From a virus: a DNA stretch of 41,309 nucleotides. Every line of letters begins with the position of its first letter. Position 1 is the stretch's first letter. Positions 23,197-30,559 of this stretch are shown here, one piece after another. The notes under the pieces were generated by a model that worked only from the letters and a program-made list of their open reading frames with translations, was not told where the DNA came from and did not search any database. Made by a program: the position numbers and the translations under genes. The stretch spans positions 1 through 41,309 of IMG/VR virus record IMGVR_UViG_3300005838_000025, one strand, 5' to 3'.

Positions 23197-23820
23197 ATGA
23201 TAGTGACTGTTATAATCCCATACAACGTGTCAAGGGGATACCTTGGCGAAGCTGTAGATAGCGTTAAGTCTCAGACATACGAAAATGTGGAGCTAATCAT
23301 AGAGAAAGGTGACTGCGTTTGGCCGGTATCTGCAAATAAGGCTATTCGAAAATGCAAGGGCGGCTTGATAAAAATTCTTTCAGAAGACGATCTACTAACG
23401 CCTACAAGTGTAGAAAGTGCGGTTGAGTATTTTTCAACCAACGATGCGGACTTCATACACTCCAACGCAATAAATTTCCATAAAAATGGACGTGAAGAAT
23501 ACTGGAATCCTTCAGAACAAAAGTATCCAGGGTCGCCCCATCCAACACTTGAGCGAAATCTTGAGAAAAACAGTATCCACGGTGGAACTGTTACGTACAG
23601 AAAAAAGTGTTTTGATGAAAGGCTTTTTGATGAAACGCTTTGGACCGGAGAGGAATGGGAGTTTCACCTTTGGTTACAGAAAAGCGGATATAAACTTGGA
23701 TATTTAAATGAGTTTACGACCAGATGCAGAAGGCATCCTAATCAGAAGTCTCTTGGATCCCAGTCAAGACAAAAAGACAGACAAAAAGAATTCAGCAGAA
23801 TAAGAGCTAAATTCAAATAG
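23197..23820 (+). CDS. Family 2 glycosyltransferase (GT-A), 207 aa
   Basis: Begins TVIIPYN (residues 4-10) and continues LGEAVDSVKSQTYENVELI, the start of a GT2 Rossmann-like fold. The acidic sugar-nucleotide motif is EDD (63-65). I use the ATG at 23197 because AGGAG at 23184-23188 is 8 nt upstream; the in-frame ATGs at 23086 and 23155 lack a usable site and the first overlaps the divergent gene. It would transfer a sugar to a glycan or protein. It is alone on the + strand among the nearby transferases. Confidence 0.85.
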   Translation: MIVTVIIPYNVSRGYLGEAVDSVKSQTYENVELIIEKGDCVWPVSANKAIRKCKGGLIKILSEDDLLTPTSVESAVEYFSTNDADFIHSNAINFHKNGREEYWNPSEQKYPGSPHPTLERNLEKNSIHGGTVTYRKKCFDERLFDETLWTGEEWEFHLWLQKSGYKLGYLNEFTTRCRRHPNQKSLGSQSRQKDRQKEFSRIRAKFK

Positions 23821-23865
23821 TTCACCAAGGATATTAAAGTCTTGGATCTTAATTACCGTATGTAA

Positions 23866-24609
23866 TCAAAGCTTGTCCCAGTCAGTGCCTAGTACGATCT
23901 CATTTGTATGAGATCTTCGATCCATTGCCCCTCCAAGACTCCTGCTGCTGGCGTCCCATATCGTATTTCTAATATTTAAGACCTTAAAGTCCCCACTTGA
24001 GTGTCGTAACACGTATAAACTGATGCCGTTCTCTTGAGCATGCTTTGCGACAAATATATCACTCATATTTATATGTTTAAACATCTTAAGAGATGGAGTG
24101 AACGTATCCAAACCAAACGCCATACAGCCAGTCCCGCCGACGTTGACCCTTCGCGTTCTTTGAACGTGCCCCTTGCATGGGAAGGTGGTCTTTCCTCTTG
24201 ACGAATGGTACTCGCCAGCATTTTTATGAATCAATGCTCCATGGTAGCTAACAATTTTTCCAATGTGCTCATCTTTAAGAAGTCTTATTGTTCGACTTGT
24301 GTACCATTCTGGATAGATTATGTCGTCGTCGCAGGTAAAGACGAATCCATTTATTCCATATGTATCCTTCATCTCCTCGGAGCAGAAGTAGAACTTTCCG
24401 ACATCGCCAAGGTCTCCATGCTTCCCAGATGAAGACGTCTCGTACTCTACCTTATTAACACTCTTAGCCCACATCGGAACTTCACTCTCTTCATAATTGT
24501 TGAAGTAAATAAAGAGCCTATCGACCTGGGGAAGAAGGCTTTCACAGACGAGCTTTAATTCTTTCTTTCGAGAGGGAATCGTTGCAAGACACGCGACCAC
24601 TTCATTCAT
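23866..24609 (-). CDS. Putative glycosyltransferase (DxD motif), 247 aa
   Basis: Opens with CLATIPSRKKELKLVCESLL, a GT-A-like start, and carries FTCDDDIIYP (D94-D96), the metal-binding Asp cluster. VNVGGTGCMAFGLDTF is a later conserved stretch. The reading resembles small family 2-like phage and bacterial glycosyltransferases, but the exact family is not certain. It starts 8 nt inside the upstream transferase. It is the third gene of a four-gene sugar/methylation cluster. Acceptor unknown: host surface glycan or phage virion. Confidence 0.7.
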   Translation of the reverse strand: MNEVVACLATIPSRKKELKLVCESLLPQVDRLFIYFNNYEESEVPMWAKSVNKVEYETSSSGKHGDLGDVGKFYFCSEEMKDTYGINGFVFTCDDDIIYPEWYTSRTIRLLKDEHIGKIVSYHGALIHKNAGEYHSSRGKTTFPCKGHVQRTRRVNVGGTGCMAFGLDTFTPSLKMFKHINMSDIFVAKHAQENGISLYVLRHSSGDFKVLNIRNTIWDASSRSLGGAMDRRSHTNEIVLGTDWDKL

Positions 24610-25339
24610 CTACATTTCTCCCATTCAAAACGACGAGTCGATGAGGGGAGAGGTCGTCTTGGTGATATATTGTTTCGTCGTGCCACATGCTCTCATACTT
24701 CTTCCTCAACTCAGACCCAAACCCAGTCTCCTTATTATGAGTCAACTGATCCCCGTGCTGGCGGTATAGGTAGGAGTAGGCTCGATACATGCTTAGGTGC
24801 CCTCCTAGCTTCTGAGCTCGGTAGAACATGTCGCTATCTGCGGAGCACGGCCACTGACGAAACATGCCCAGCCTCTCTATCATGTTCCTTGAGTAAGCGT
24901 AACATCCGCCCAGAGGATGTATGGACCTCTTGAGCCTTCGTCCTGAAGCATCAATCTTGCAACTATATGTATTTACGATAGAGTTATAATTGTGGAACGA
25001 CCTGAGGATGTCCCTAGACCGAGACGGAGTCCACATGTCATCCACGCCACAGAAAGAAACTGAATCAGAATCAAGAAGACTGAGCCCTACGTTTTGAGCA
25101 CAATATGATCCAGAGTTCTTATCCAGCATCGCAATAGTAAAGTTGCTTCTGGCTTTAGAATCATAGAAGCACTCCTTGGCAATTTTAAGGGCATCTTTAT
25201 CCCCATCAACAACCAAGATGATTTGATTCAATGAAGACCACTGGGATGTCAGGCTGTATATGCAATCCCGAATGTATCCATGGTGTCCATAGATCGGGAC
25301 AACTACAGCCAGGGTCTTTATGGGTGACACTGCAATCAA
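24602..25339 (-). CDS. Family 2 glycosyltransferase, 245 aa
   Basis: Residues 10-50 (LAVVVPIYGHHGYIRDCIYSL; QIILVVDGDKD) are a classic GT2 start, with SFCGVDDMW (D100/D101) as the sugar-nucleotide motif. The start is TTG at 25339, with AAGAGG five nt upstream, overlapping the methyltransferase stop as TTGA, so translation is probably coupled. It acts with its neighbours on some surface or virion glycan. Confidence 0.85.
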   Translation of the reverse strand: MIAVSPIKTLAVVVPIYGHHGYIRDCIYSLTSQWSSLNQIILVVDGDKDALKIAKECFYDSKARSNFTIAMLDKNSGSYCAQNVGLSLLDSDSVSFCGVDDMWTPSRSRDILRSFHNYNSIVNTYSCKIDASGRRLKRSIHPLGGCYAYSRNMIERLGMFRQWPCSADSDMFYRAQKLGGHLSMYRAYSYLYRQHGDQLTHNKETGFGSELRKKYESMWHDETIYHQDDLSPHRLVVLNGRNVDE

Positions 25340-25905
25340 TTTGTCCTCTTAACTATAGCCACTTCCTTCATGGGAAAGTCAGGCACCGCCACATTGACAA
25401 CATCAAAACCCTCCGGAACCACTATGGGTCTATAGAAGCAATGCCTAGCAAGCCTCACCCCATCCATTAACCTGTTCCAATAACTAAAGACTCCAACGCT
25501 ACCAATGTTGCTAAAGAACGTACTCATAACTTCATTGTGAGCATCGTCACTATTAAGGTGAAAGAGCACGTCCATCATAATCACCATATCCATAGGATCA
25601 AAGAATCCCTGAATGTCTGACTTCTTAAATGAGGAAACAGGAGAAGGAGGAGAAGAGTTATGCCGCTGTATAACAGGTTGAGCTATATCAATACCGAGGT
25701 ACTCTGATGGGTTAAGTTGATCGAGTATAGGAAAAATTAAATTGCCATCTCCGCACCCAAGGTCGAGAATGCTTTCGCACCTTGATGCCTTAAACTCTCT
25801 AATTAGAATAGATCTCTTAAATTCGGCCTCATCACCATATGAACCGGCACCAGAGTCTCCCCCAGATGAATACCTGTTAGACCAATAATCATTCTCGTTA
25901 TACAT
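25336..25905 (-). CDS. SAM-dependent methyltransferase (class I), 189 aa
   Basis: Motif I is SILDLGCGDGN (45-55), the S-adenosylmethionine loop, followed by GIDIAQ (71-76), the acidic end of strand two, and DMVIMMDVLFHL (about 106-117), as in class I methyltransferases. The substrate is unknown, but the two downstream glycosyltransferases suggest O-methylation of a sugar. AGGAG precedes the ATG at 25905. It heads the leftward cluster and lies 196 nt past the capsid gene, beyond a terminator. Confidence 0.85.
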   Translation of the reverse strand: MYNENDYWSNRYSSGGDSGAGSYGDEAEFKRSILIREFKASRCESILDLGCGDGNLIFPILDQLNPSEYLGIDIAQPVIQRHNSSPPSPVSSFKKSDIQGFFDPMDMVIMMDVLFHLNSDDAHNEVMSTFFSNIGSVGVFSYWNRLMDGVRLARHCFYRPIVVPEGFDVVNVAVPDFPMKEVAIVKRTN

Positions 25906-26046
25906 AATACTCCTAACGGGACGGGGTCCAGCACGGCGTGCCCACCACTGCCTCCGTAACTTTGTATTGGTGATCAGGTGCTTGAGTGGGACAAGTCCTG
26001 GCGGAAGAACAATACAATGAACACGGTAAAGCTGGATACCCCTAAA

Positions 26047-26079
26047 TAAAAAAAGGGAGCCAAGAAAACTTGACCCCCT
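26047..26079 (-). terminator. Rho-independent terminator after the major capsid gene
   Basis: Read on the minus strand, AGGGGGTCAAG and CTTGGCTCCCT pair as an 11-bp stem with two G-T wobbles around a TTTT loop, followed by a run of T (26047-26053). It lies 22 nt past the capsid stop at 26102 and closes the leftward structural operon. The stretch 25906-26046 between it and the methyltransferase start has no gene I can support; it includes a GCACG/CGTGC inverted repeat near 25936 of unknown role. Confidence 0.85.
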
Positions 26080-26101
26080 CTTAAATCACCAGACGAACCT
26101 A

Positions 26102-27280
26102 TTAGGCGGTGATGTTGACCACTGCGAACAGGTTTGGTCGGATTGTCGCGTTTGCATAGCGAGTCATGACACCCATGTCTACACATGCAGTACGAGGATC
26201 TCGGAATACACCAAGGTCACTTACTGGAATGTAAGTAGCGTGGATGTGACCAATTTCCTGTGGATTGTCAGACTTAACGCCCAACAACAAAGTGTTGGCA
26301 GGCATGAAGCGCATTTTCCAGATGTCATATCGGTGGTTAGCTACGCCAAACTTGTTGCTGTAAGCATCGATATCGCCACGCACAGAATCAGTTCGGTCAG
26401 CGCCAGCACTAGTGATGCTGAAGGCTTGGAGTTGCTCAAGGAACAACAGTCCGTCAGGATCGCCAGCAATCCAGTTAGCGCCACGGAAACCATCAGCAGA
26501 CTTAAAGATGTCGTTGTCTGCAGTTTGGATTGCATCATAAAGAGTCTCTTGGTGAATCTTTGGATCCAATGAAGCGTAAACGCCCTGAGGAGTCTGTGAC
26601 CAGCCAACAGTGTTATTAGTGTTTGCGATAAGCTGATCAATAACTTCGCCCTGCATCTCACGTCGGAGCTCAGTAGCCATGAAGTTACGAAGTCGATCAG
26701 ACAAAGAGTCGCCGTACTGGCTCTCAAGATCTTGTTCAGCCTGAACTGTGTATCGAGCCTGAAGTCGCTTACACTCCGCAGTGATGGTTGAAGCAGTCAA
26801 AGAAAAGTCAACGCCAGCACCGTCATTGCAAGAGCTTTGGGGCGTTTCACCAGGGCAGTCCGCATAGTTTGGATCAAGACCAGTGTTGAAGTCAGTGTCA
26901 GGTCCGTAGACTCCTTGGTCCGCCTGCTGGTATCCCATGGTGTGAACGAAAGCAGTTGGACCGTCCATTGTTCGCACGTCCACAAGCTGATCAATTACGA
27001 TCTGCTCGAAAACCATGTCCACCATCGCAAGAGACTGCTTGGTGAAAGTAGCGATGTCGTCAGGAACGATGTTCTCCGTAAGAGTAGAAGGAAAAATCCC
27101 TCGGTCAGCCTTGAATACGCTGGCAATGTTGCCGCGCCGAGCTGTCTCTTGGATGAATCGGTACTGACGCTCCATTGCAGAAGCAACAACTTTCTGCTTC
27201 TCAGGACGCTTTGCGCTGATGTACTCACCCCATTTCTCTACGAGCGTAGGGGCATTCTCGTTTAATGCTAAGATACTCAT
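26102..27280 (-). CDS. Major capsid protein, T4 gp23-like
   Basis: 392 residues forming the HK97-fold shell. The stretch TAECKRLQARYTVQAEQDLE and the following ELRREMQGEVIDQLI (about 165-220) resemble the gp23 block with its RKLKA...E...D..., and the N terminus is a normal start for such capsids. GGAGG precedes the ATG at 27280 by 5-6 nt. It follows the gp21-like protease/scaffold gene by 13 nt and is closed by a good terminator. The gp23 likeness is by eye. As the most abundant virion protein it should have the strongest translation. Confidence 0.85.
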   Translation of the reverse strand: MSILALNENAPTLVEKWGEYISAKRPEKQKVVASAMERQYRFIQETARRGNIASVFKADRGIFPSTLTENIVPDDIATFTKQSLAMVDMVFEQIVIDQLVDVRTMDGPTAFVHTMGYQQADQGVYGPDTDFNTGLDPNYADCPGETPQSSCNDGAGVDFSLTASTITAECKRLQARYTVQAEQDLESQYGDSLSDRLRNFMATELRREMQGEVIDQLIANTNNTVGWSQTPQGVYASLDPKIHQETLYDAIQTADNDIFKSADGFRGANWIAGDPDGLLFLEQLQAFSITSAGADRTDSVRGDIDAYSNKFGVANHRYDIWKMRFMPANTLLLGVKSDNPQEIGHIHATYIPVSDLGVFRDPRTACVDMGVMTRYANATIRPNLFAVVNITA

Positions 27281-27293
27281 TTTATCCTCCGAT

Positions 27294-28586
27294 TTATGCC
27301 CGGTTCTTGTTGATAAGGGCTAGTAATTGTTCATTAATATCATTTGTTAAAGGAGCTTCTGCTTCCGTTACTTCTTCAGCAGACTCAGTGACGAGATCGT
27401 CAGCAGCGTCAACAACCTCTTGAACCACTGGCGCAGCTACAGGAGCATTGGCTTCTTCGATCATTGAGAAAAGTCGAGACGCATGAACAGGAACAACCTC
27501 TGGTCCAGAGATTAATCCAGACTCAACGAGAGCGTTAAGCTCCTTGCGAACCAATCCAGAGAAACGCTTGCCGTCAACAGCCTCTTCAACCGAAATCGCC
27601 AGAGCATCACTAAGTTCTCGAGCAAGCTTTTCTTCGCGAAGAGACTGAACCTCTTCATTAAGAGTAGAGAGTTGCTCCTTAAGCTCACGGGTCTCCGCCT
27701 CACTCAGGTTGGTGCGAGCACGGCTCACATCCATTTGCTCACGAAGAGCAGAAACCTGCTCTGCAAGTTTATTCTCGGTTACAGCTTCTGGATCATCAAA
27801 GCTTACAGCTTCCACAATCTTCAGAAGAACCTCTTTCTGGGACTCATTTAGAGTCTCCAGTGGATCACTCTCAGCTTTGACAACAGTAGCCGCCGCTGGA
27901 GCTTCTTCCACGATCTCAGTATTCTGATCGCTCATTTCTAACTCCTCTACGGCTTCGACAGTCTCCTCTGACTCATCTTGCCGCTCACGTTTTACAAACG
28001 TTCCTGCACTAGGAACTCTAACTAAATCATATGTTTCAAGATCGAACTCATGAACAAGCTGCACAGTCCTACCCATGAATCCGGGATTAGCCTCAAGATA
28101 CTGGCTGCCTTCATCAAGAGTGATTTTCTCAACAAGTCCGGTGCCACGCGAAGACGCGCCGATGTCCATGCCTGCACGATACAGGGTAAGAAGATCTCTA
28201 CCTGCAGCAGTGTTGAGAAGTGCAAACACGCCCTCTGCCATAGCGGTGTTACCATCAACAACAGTGTCAACAGATACAAGGCGGGCAGCAACTTCGAATG
28301 TCGACCCGGACTCTGGGTGACCCAGCTCTCCATCAACAAACTCACCCGATTCAAGCCTCTCTTGAAGCCTAGCATTTTGCTCAACAAATTCCCGAACCTG
28401 GTAGATACGCCGATTCTTGTTAACAACACCCGCTCGGCCTAACTCAGACTGAACTGCGGCGATGTAGATGTCTGGGTCAAGACTCAGGGTCTCAACATCT
28501 TCGACTAAGCGAGAACATTGCTTGACAAACTTTTCTGTCAAACTGGTCCTCTGCACACAAACGTCTAATAAGTTTTGCTTTTCCAT
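27294..28586 (-). CDS. Prohead protease fused to scaffold-like C terminus, T4 gp21-like
   Basis: 430 residues. The N-terminal ~200 residues look like T4 gp21-type prohead protease (serine): VVNKNRRIYQ (54-63), ELGHPESG (87-94, candidate catalytic H90), and GMDIGASSRGTG (139-150, candidate S145). After about 205 the chain becomes acidic and coiled-coil rich (EETVEAVEELEMSDQ; LSEAETRELKEQLSTLNEE), like a scaffold. So one gene seems to supply protease and internal scaffold. The capsid gene follows at once. A hairpin lies where the ribosome binding site should be (28589-28603) and no clear Shine-Dalgarno is visible. Confidence 0.85.
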   Translation of the reverse strand: MEKQNLLDVCVQRTSLTEKFVKQCSRLVEDVETLSLDPDIYIAAVQSELGRAGVVNKNRRIYQVREFVEQNARLQERLESGEFVDGELGHPESGSTFEVAARLVSVDTVVDGNTAMAEGVFALLNTAAGRDLLTLYRAGMDIGASSRGTGLVEKITLDEGSQYLEANPGFMGRTVQLVHEFDLETYDLVRVPSAGTFVKRERQDESEETVEAVEELEMSDQNTEIVEEAPAAATVVKAESDPLETLNESQKEVLLKIVEAVSFDDPEAVTENKLAEQVSALREQMDVSRARTNLSEAETRELKEQLSTLNEEVQSLREEKLARELSDALAISVEEAVDGKRFSGLVRKELNALVESGLISGPEVVPVHASRLFSMIEEANAPVAAPVVQEVVDAADDLVTESAEEVTEAEAPLTNDINEQLLALINKNRA

Positions 28587-28588
28587 GA

Positions 28589-28603
28589 CTGGTATCTTAC
28601 CAG
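28589..28603. promoter_or_regulatory. Perfect hairpin at the protease start
   Basis: CTGGTA-TCT-TACCAG is a 6-bp inverted repeat with a 3-nt loop, ending two bases before the protease ATG. In the mRNA it would fold over the place where a ribosome binding site is expected, and no Shine-Dalgarno is seen. A second, bulged repeat AACCTT...AAGGGTT at 28621-28642, with a short T run on the minus strand, lies just upstream. This may tune expression of the capsid operon or mark an RNA-processing site. Confidence 0.45.
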
Positions 28604-28656
28604 AGCAGCCATTACATTAAAACCTTAAATGTTTCAAGGGTTTACCGATAGGCTGG

Positions 28657-28917
28657 CTACCCATCAAGAAGACTGGACCAGGAGGGCACAACCACTGGAC
28701 CGTTGCCGTTATCAAGGTTGAATTTCTGTCGATCTACCCATTTACCTTTTGACAAAAATGCTGTTTTCATAAACGATCCAACAGCCTGCTTTAGGATCGA
28801 CGTCTTCTTTCTGGATGGGTTCACCTTCTCTATTGCATCAAGCATAGACTCAAGCCTATCTTTTTGCTTTTTATTGAGAGGTGCTCCGTCAAGAATGCCG
28901 GGTACTGGAATTGCCAC
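28657..28917 (-). CDS. Small basic hypothetical protein, 86 aa
   Basis: Unrecognised. The protein is basic and helical (NKKQKDRLESMLDAIEKVN; SRKKTSILKQAVGSFMK). The start is GTG at 28917 with AAGGAAG upstream; only two bases separate it from the preceding gene, so it is translated with the structural operon. It lies directly before the protease gene, where phages often encode small head proteins, but nothing identifies it. Confidence 0.6.
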   Translation of the reverse strand: MAIPVPGILDGAPLNKKQKDRLESMLDAIEKVNPSRKKTSILKQAVGSFMKTAFLSKGKWVDRQKFNLDNGNGPVVVPSWSSLLDG

Positions 28918-28919
28918 CC

Positions 28920-30443
28920 CTACTTCCTTAGGGCTTTAAGTGCAAAGATGAGTGTAGATATCTCTTCTCTATCTCCTAGAGAGGCATTCTCTGCAATAAG
29001 GATCATCGAGTCCGCACGGCGCTCAAGCTTTGCGCGAACATTGGTGTCGCCCTTTCCTTGCTCTACATACGAAAGTATCTCGAGAGAAACTGTGGGGGCA
29101 TCCTCTAAGACCTTGTGGTCGCACTCTTCCGAATTAGAAGACTCATCATAGCTTGACTGCTGCCTGTCTCTTCGATCATCGGATGAGTATTTATCCTCAA
29201 ACTTGTCCTGCACCATCCTTAAAGAATAGAACATCTGACCGCCAGCCGTTTGAGGGTCTCGCTCTTGCCAATCCTGCAGCGCCTGACTGATCATAGACAT
29301 AAGCATGTAGAATGAAGTCTTAGCGGGCTCACCATGCTCCGGCATCTTCTTTCCGGCTTCAATGATCTTGCCCATATCTTCAATGTACTTTGCGGCAACA
29401 TCATCGTCGGAGATCTCCTTGGCCATGTAGAAGTGGAGCATGCCTCCAAGGGTATGCCGTAGTGCGACAAACCTCATGCCCCAGTTTGCCTCGTAAAGCT
29501 TTCCGTGTCCCTCATACTTGTATGCCCCGCCTTCGTAATTCTTCATAGATACTTCTTCCTTTTTTGAACTTAGTGGATGAGGACTTGGCAACAGGTCGTT
29601 GTCAGGCCCATTATATTTTGGATCATCTGGTTTTAAATTTTTAAGCATCTTTAGGAAAGCCCTTACCCTGCCGAACGCCCATTGAGCCCTGGTGACTCCT
29701 GGTCTATGCGAGGTGCTGAATGCGCCAGCGCCCCGAAGCCAAACCTTCTTAAGCATCGGCAACGTTGATATCTTCCTTTCGTCTCCACCCATAGCGTCGT
29801 TGTGGGCTTTCACTAAACGCTTCAGCGCAATGGTGGTCTGCTTGTTGAAGCTGGGGGCAGGAGACTTATCCGTACCCTTACCTGTATTCTTTCCGCCCTT
29901 TATCCTGTCCTCTGGTGGGGCAGGCGTACCCTTACCACCGTCACCCGCCGCCTCCCGCTTCGACTTGATCTTGTCCGACATGGACTGAATCCAGTCTCGT
30001 CCTTTTCCGTCGCCATTGTCACCCCATAGAAGCCACGCAGTATAGCCTGGTGTTGGAGGGTCAGACCAGTCTCTGCCTTTCGTTAGATTCCTGTCGTCGT
30101 CATGCCTCGCCAGCCATGCCGCTGCACGCACAATCTTATCGTCAGACCAGGACCCGGACTTTACCGCATCGGACGCAGACCTGACCGTCGCAGGCTTCAG
30201 TCCGTCCCCACTAAAGCCATCCTTGTGCAGCTCGAGACCCTTCTTGAGGGCTGAGATTACATACGCTGGCAGCTTCTGATCTTCTGTGTAGCCAGAGGAG
30301 TACGCTGCAGTGCCTTGAGCAGACGCAAGGGCTCGTGCTGACTTCATGTCCTCAACATCACCAGGGTTAAAGGTATAGCACTTTCCAGAGTCGCCCCATT
30401 TGTAGCCAGGCTTTCCGTCGAGTTCACATGAGATAATAGGCAT
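28920..30443 (-). CDS. Phage structural-type protein with GxKCY motif, 507 aa
   Basis: The N terminus PIISCELDGKPGYKWGDSGKCYTF (residues 2-25) is a recognisable phage-protein start (CELDGKPGYKWG...GKCY), seen near head/portal genes in other phages. Residues about 115-155 contain DWSDPPTPGYTAWLLWGDNG, an aromatic patch. The middle (about 165-200) is a low-complexity Gly/Lys/Pro linker; the C terminus is helical. AAGGAG precedes the ATG. It is upstream of the protease in the structural operon. Function in the virion is not known. Confidence 0.7.
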   Translation of the reverse strand: MPIISCELDGKPGYKWGDSGKCYTFNPGDVEDMKSARALASAQGTAAYSSGYTEDQKLPAYVISALKKGLELHKDGFSGDGLKPATVRSASDAVKSGSWSDDKIVRAAAWLARHDDDRNLTKGRDWSDPPTPGYTAWLLWGDNGDGKGRDWIQSMSDKIKSKREAAGDGGKGTPAPPEDRIKGGKNTGKGTDKSPAPSFNKQTTIALKRLVKAHNDAMGGDERKISTLPMLKKVWLRGAGAFSTSHRPGVTRAQWAFGRVRAFLKMLKNLKPDDPKYNGPDNDLLPSPHPLSSKKEEVSMKNYEGGAYKYEGHGKLYEANWGMRFVALRHTLGGMLHFYMAKEISDDDVAAKYIEDMGKIIEAGKKMPEHGEPAKTSFYMLMSMISQALQDWQERDPQTAGGQMFYSLRMVQDKFEDKYSSDDRRDRQQSSYDESSNSEECDHKVLEDAPTVSLEILSYVEQGKGDTNVRAKLERRADSMILIAENASLGDREEISTLIFALKALRK

Positions 30444-30469
30444 TTGATATTCTCCTTGGATACGGAGAC

Positions 30470-30475
30470 ATTATA
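30470..30475 (-). promoter_or_regulatory. Candidate -10 element (TATAAT)
   Basis: On the minus strand, a perfect TATAAT lies upstream of the 507-aa gene, with a transcript predicted to start about 20 nt before its ATG and include the AAGGAG site. No -35 match is visible at 16-18 nt. It may be a late promoter recognised with phage help, or chance. Confidence 0.3.
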
Positions 30476-30519
30476 ACGCTTGAGAGGGAGAAGTGGAAGT
30501 GGGAAGGGGAGGGAGAAGG

Positions 30520-30545
30520 GAGACCCCCCACCAAGAGGGGGACTC
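30520..30545 (-). terminator. Candidate GC-rich terminator after the fibre gene
   Basis: GAGACCCCCC and GGGGGACTC pair as a stem with one A-A mismatch and an 8-nt loop, just past the fibre stop at 30560. On the minus strand the tract that follows is C- and T-rich rather than pure T, so efficiency is uncertain. Together with the TATAAT at 30470 it could separate two transcription units. Confidence 0.4.
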
Positions 30546-30559
30546 CTTTCAGTTCTTTA

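Noticed and set aside
25906-26046. Possible tRNA or small RNA in the gap after the capsid gene
   Set aside because: No tRNA arm pattern or T-arm was found; only the terminator and a short inverted repeat are supported.
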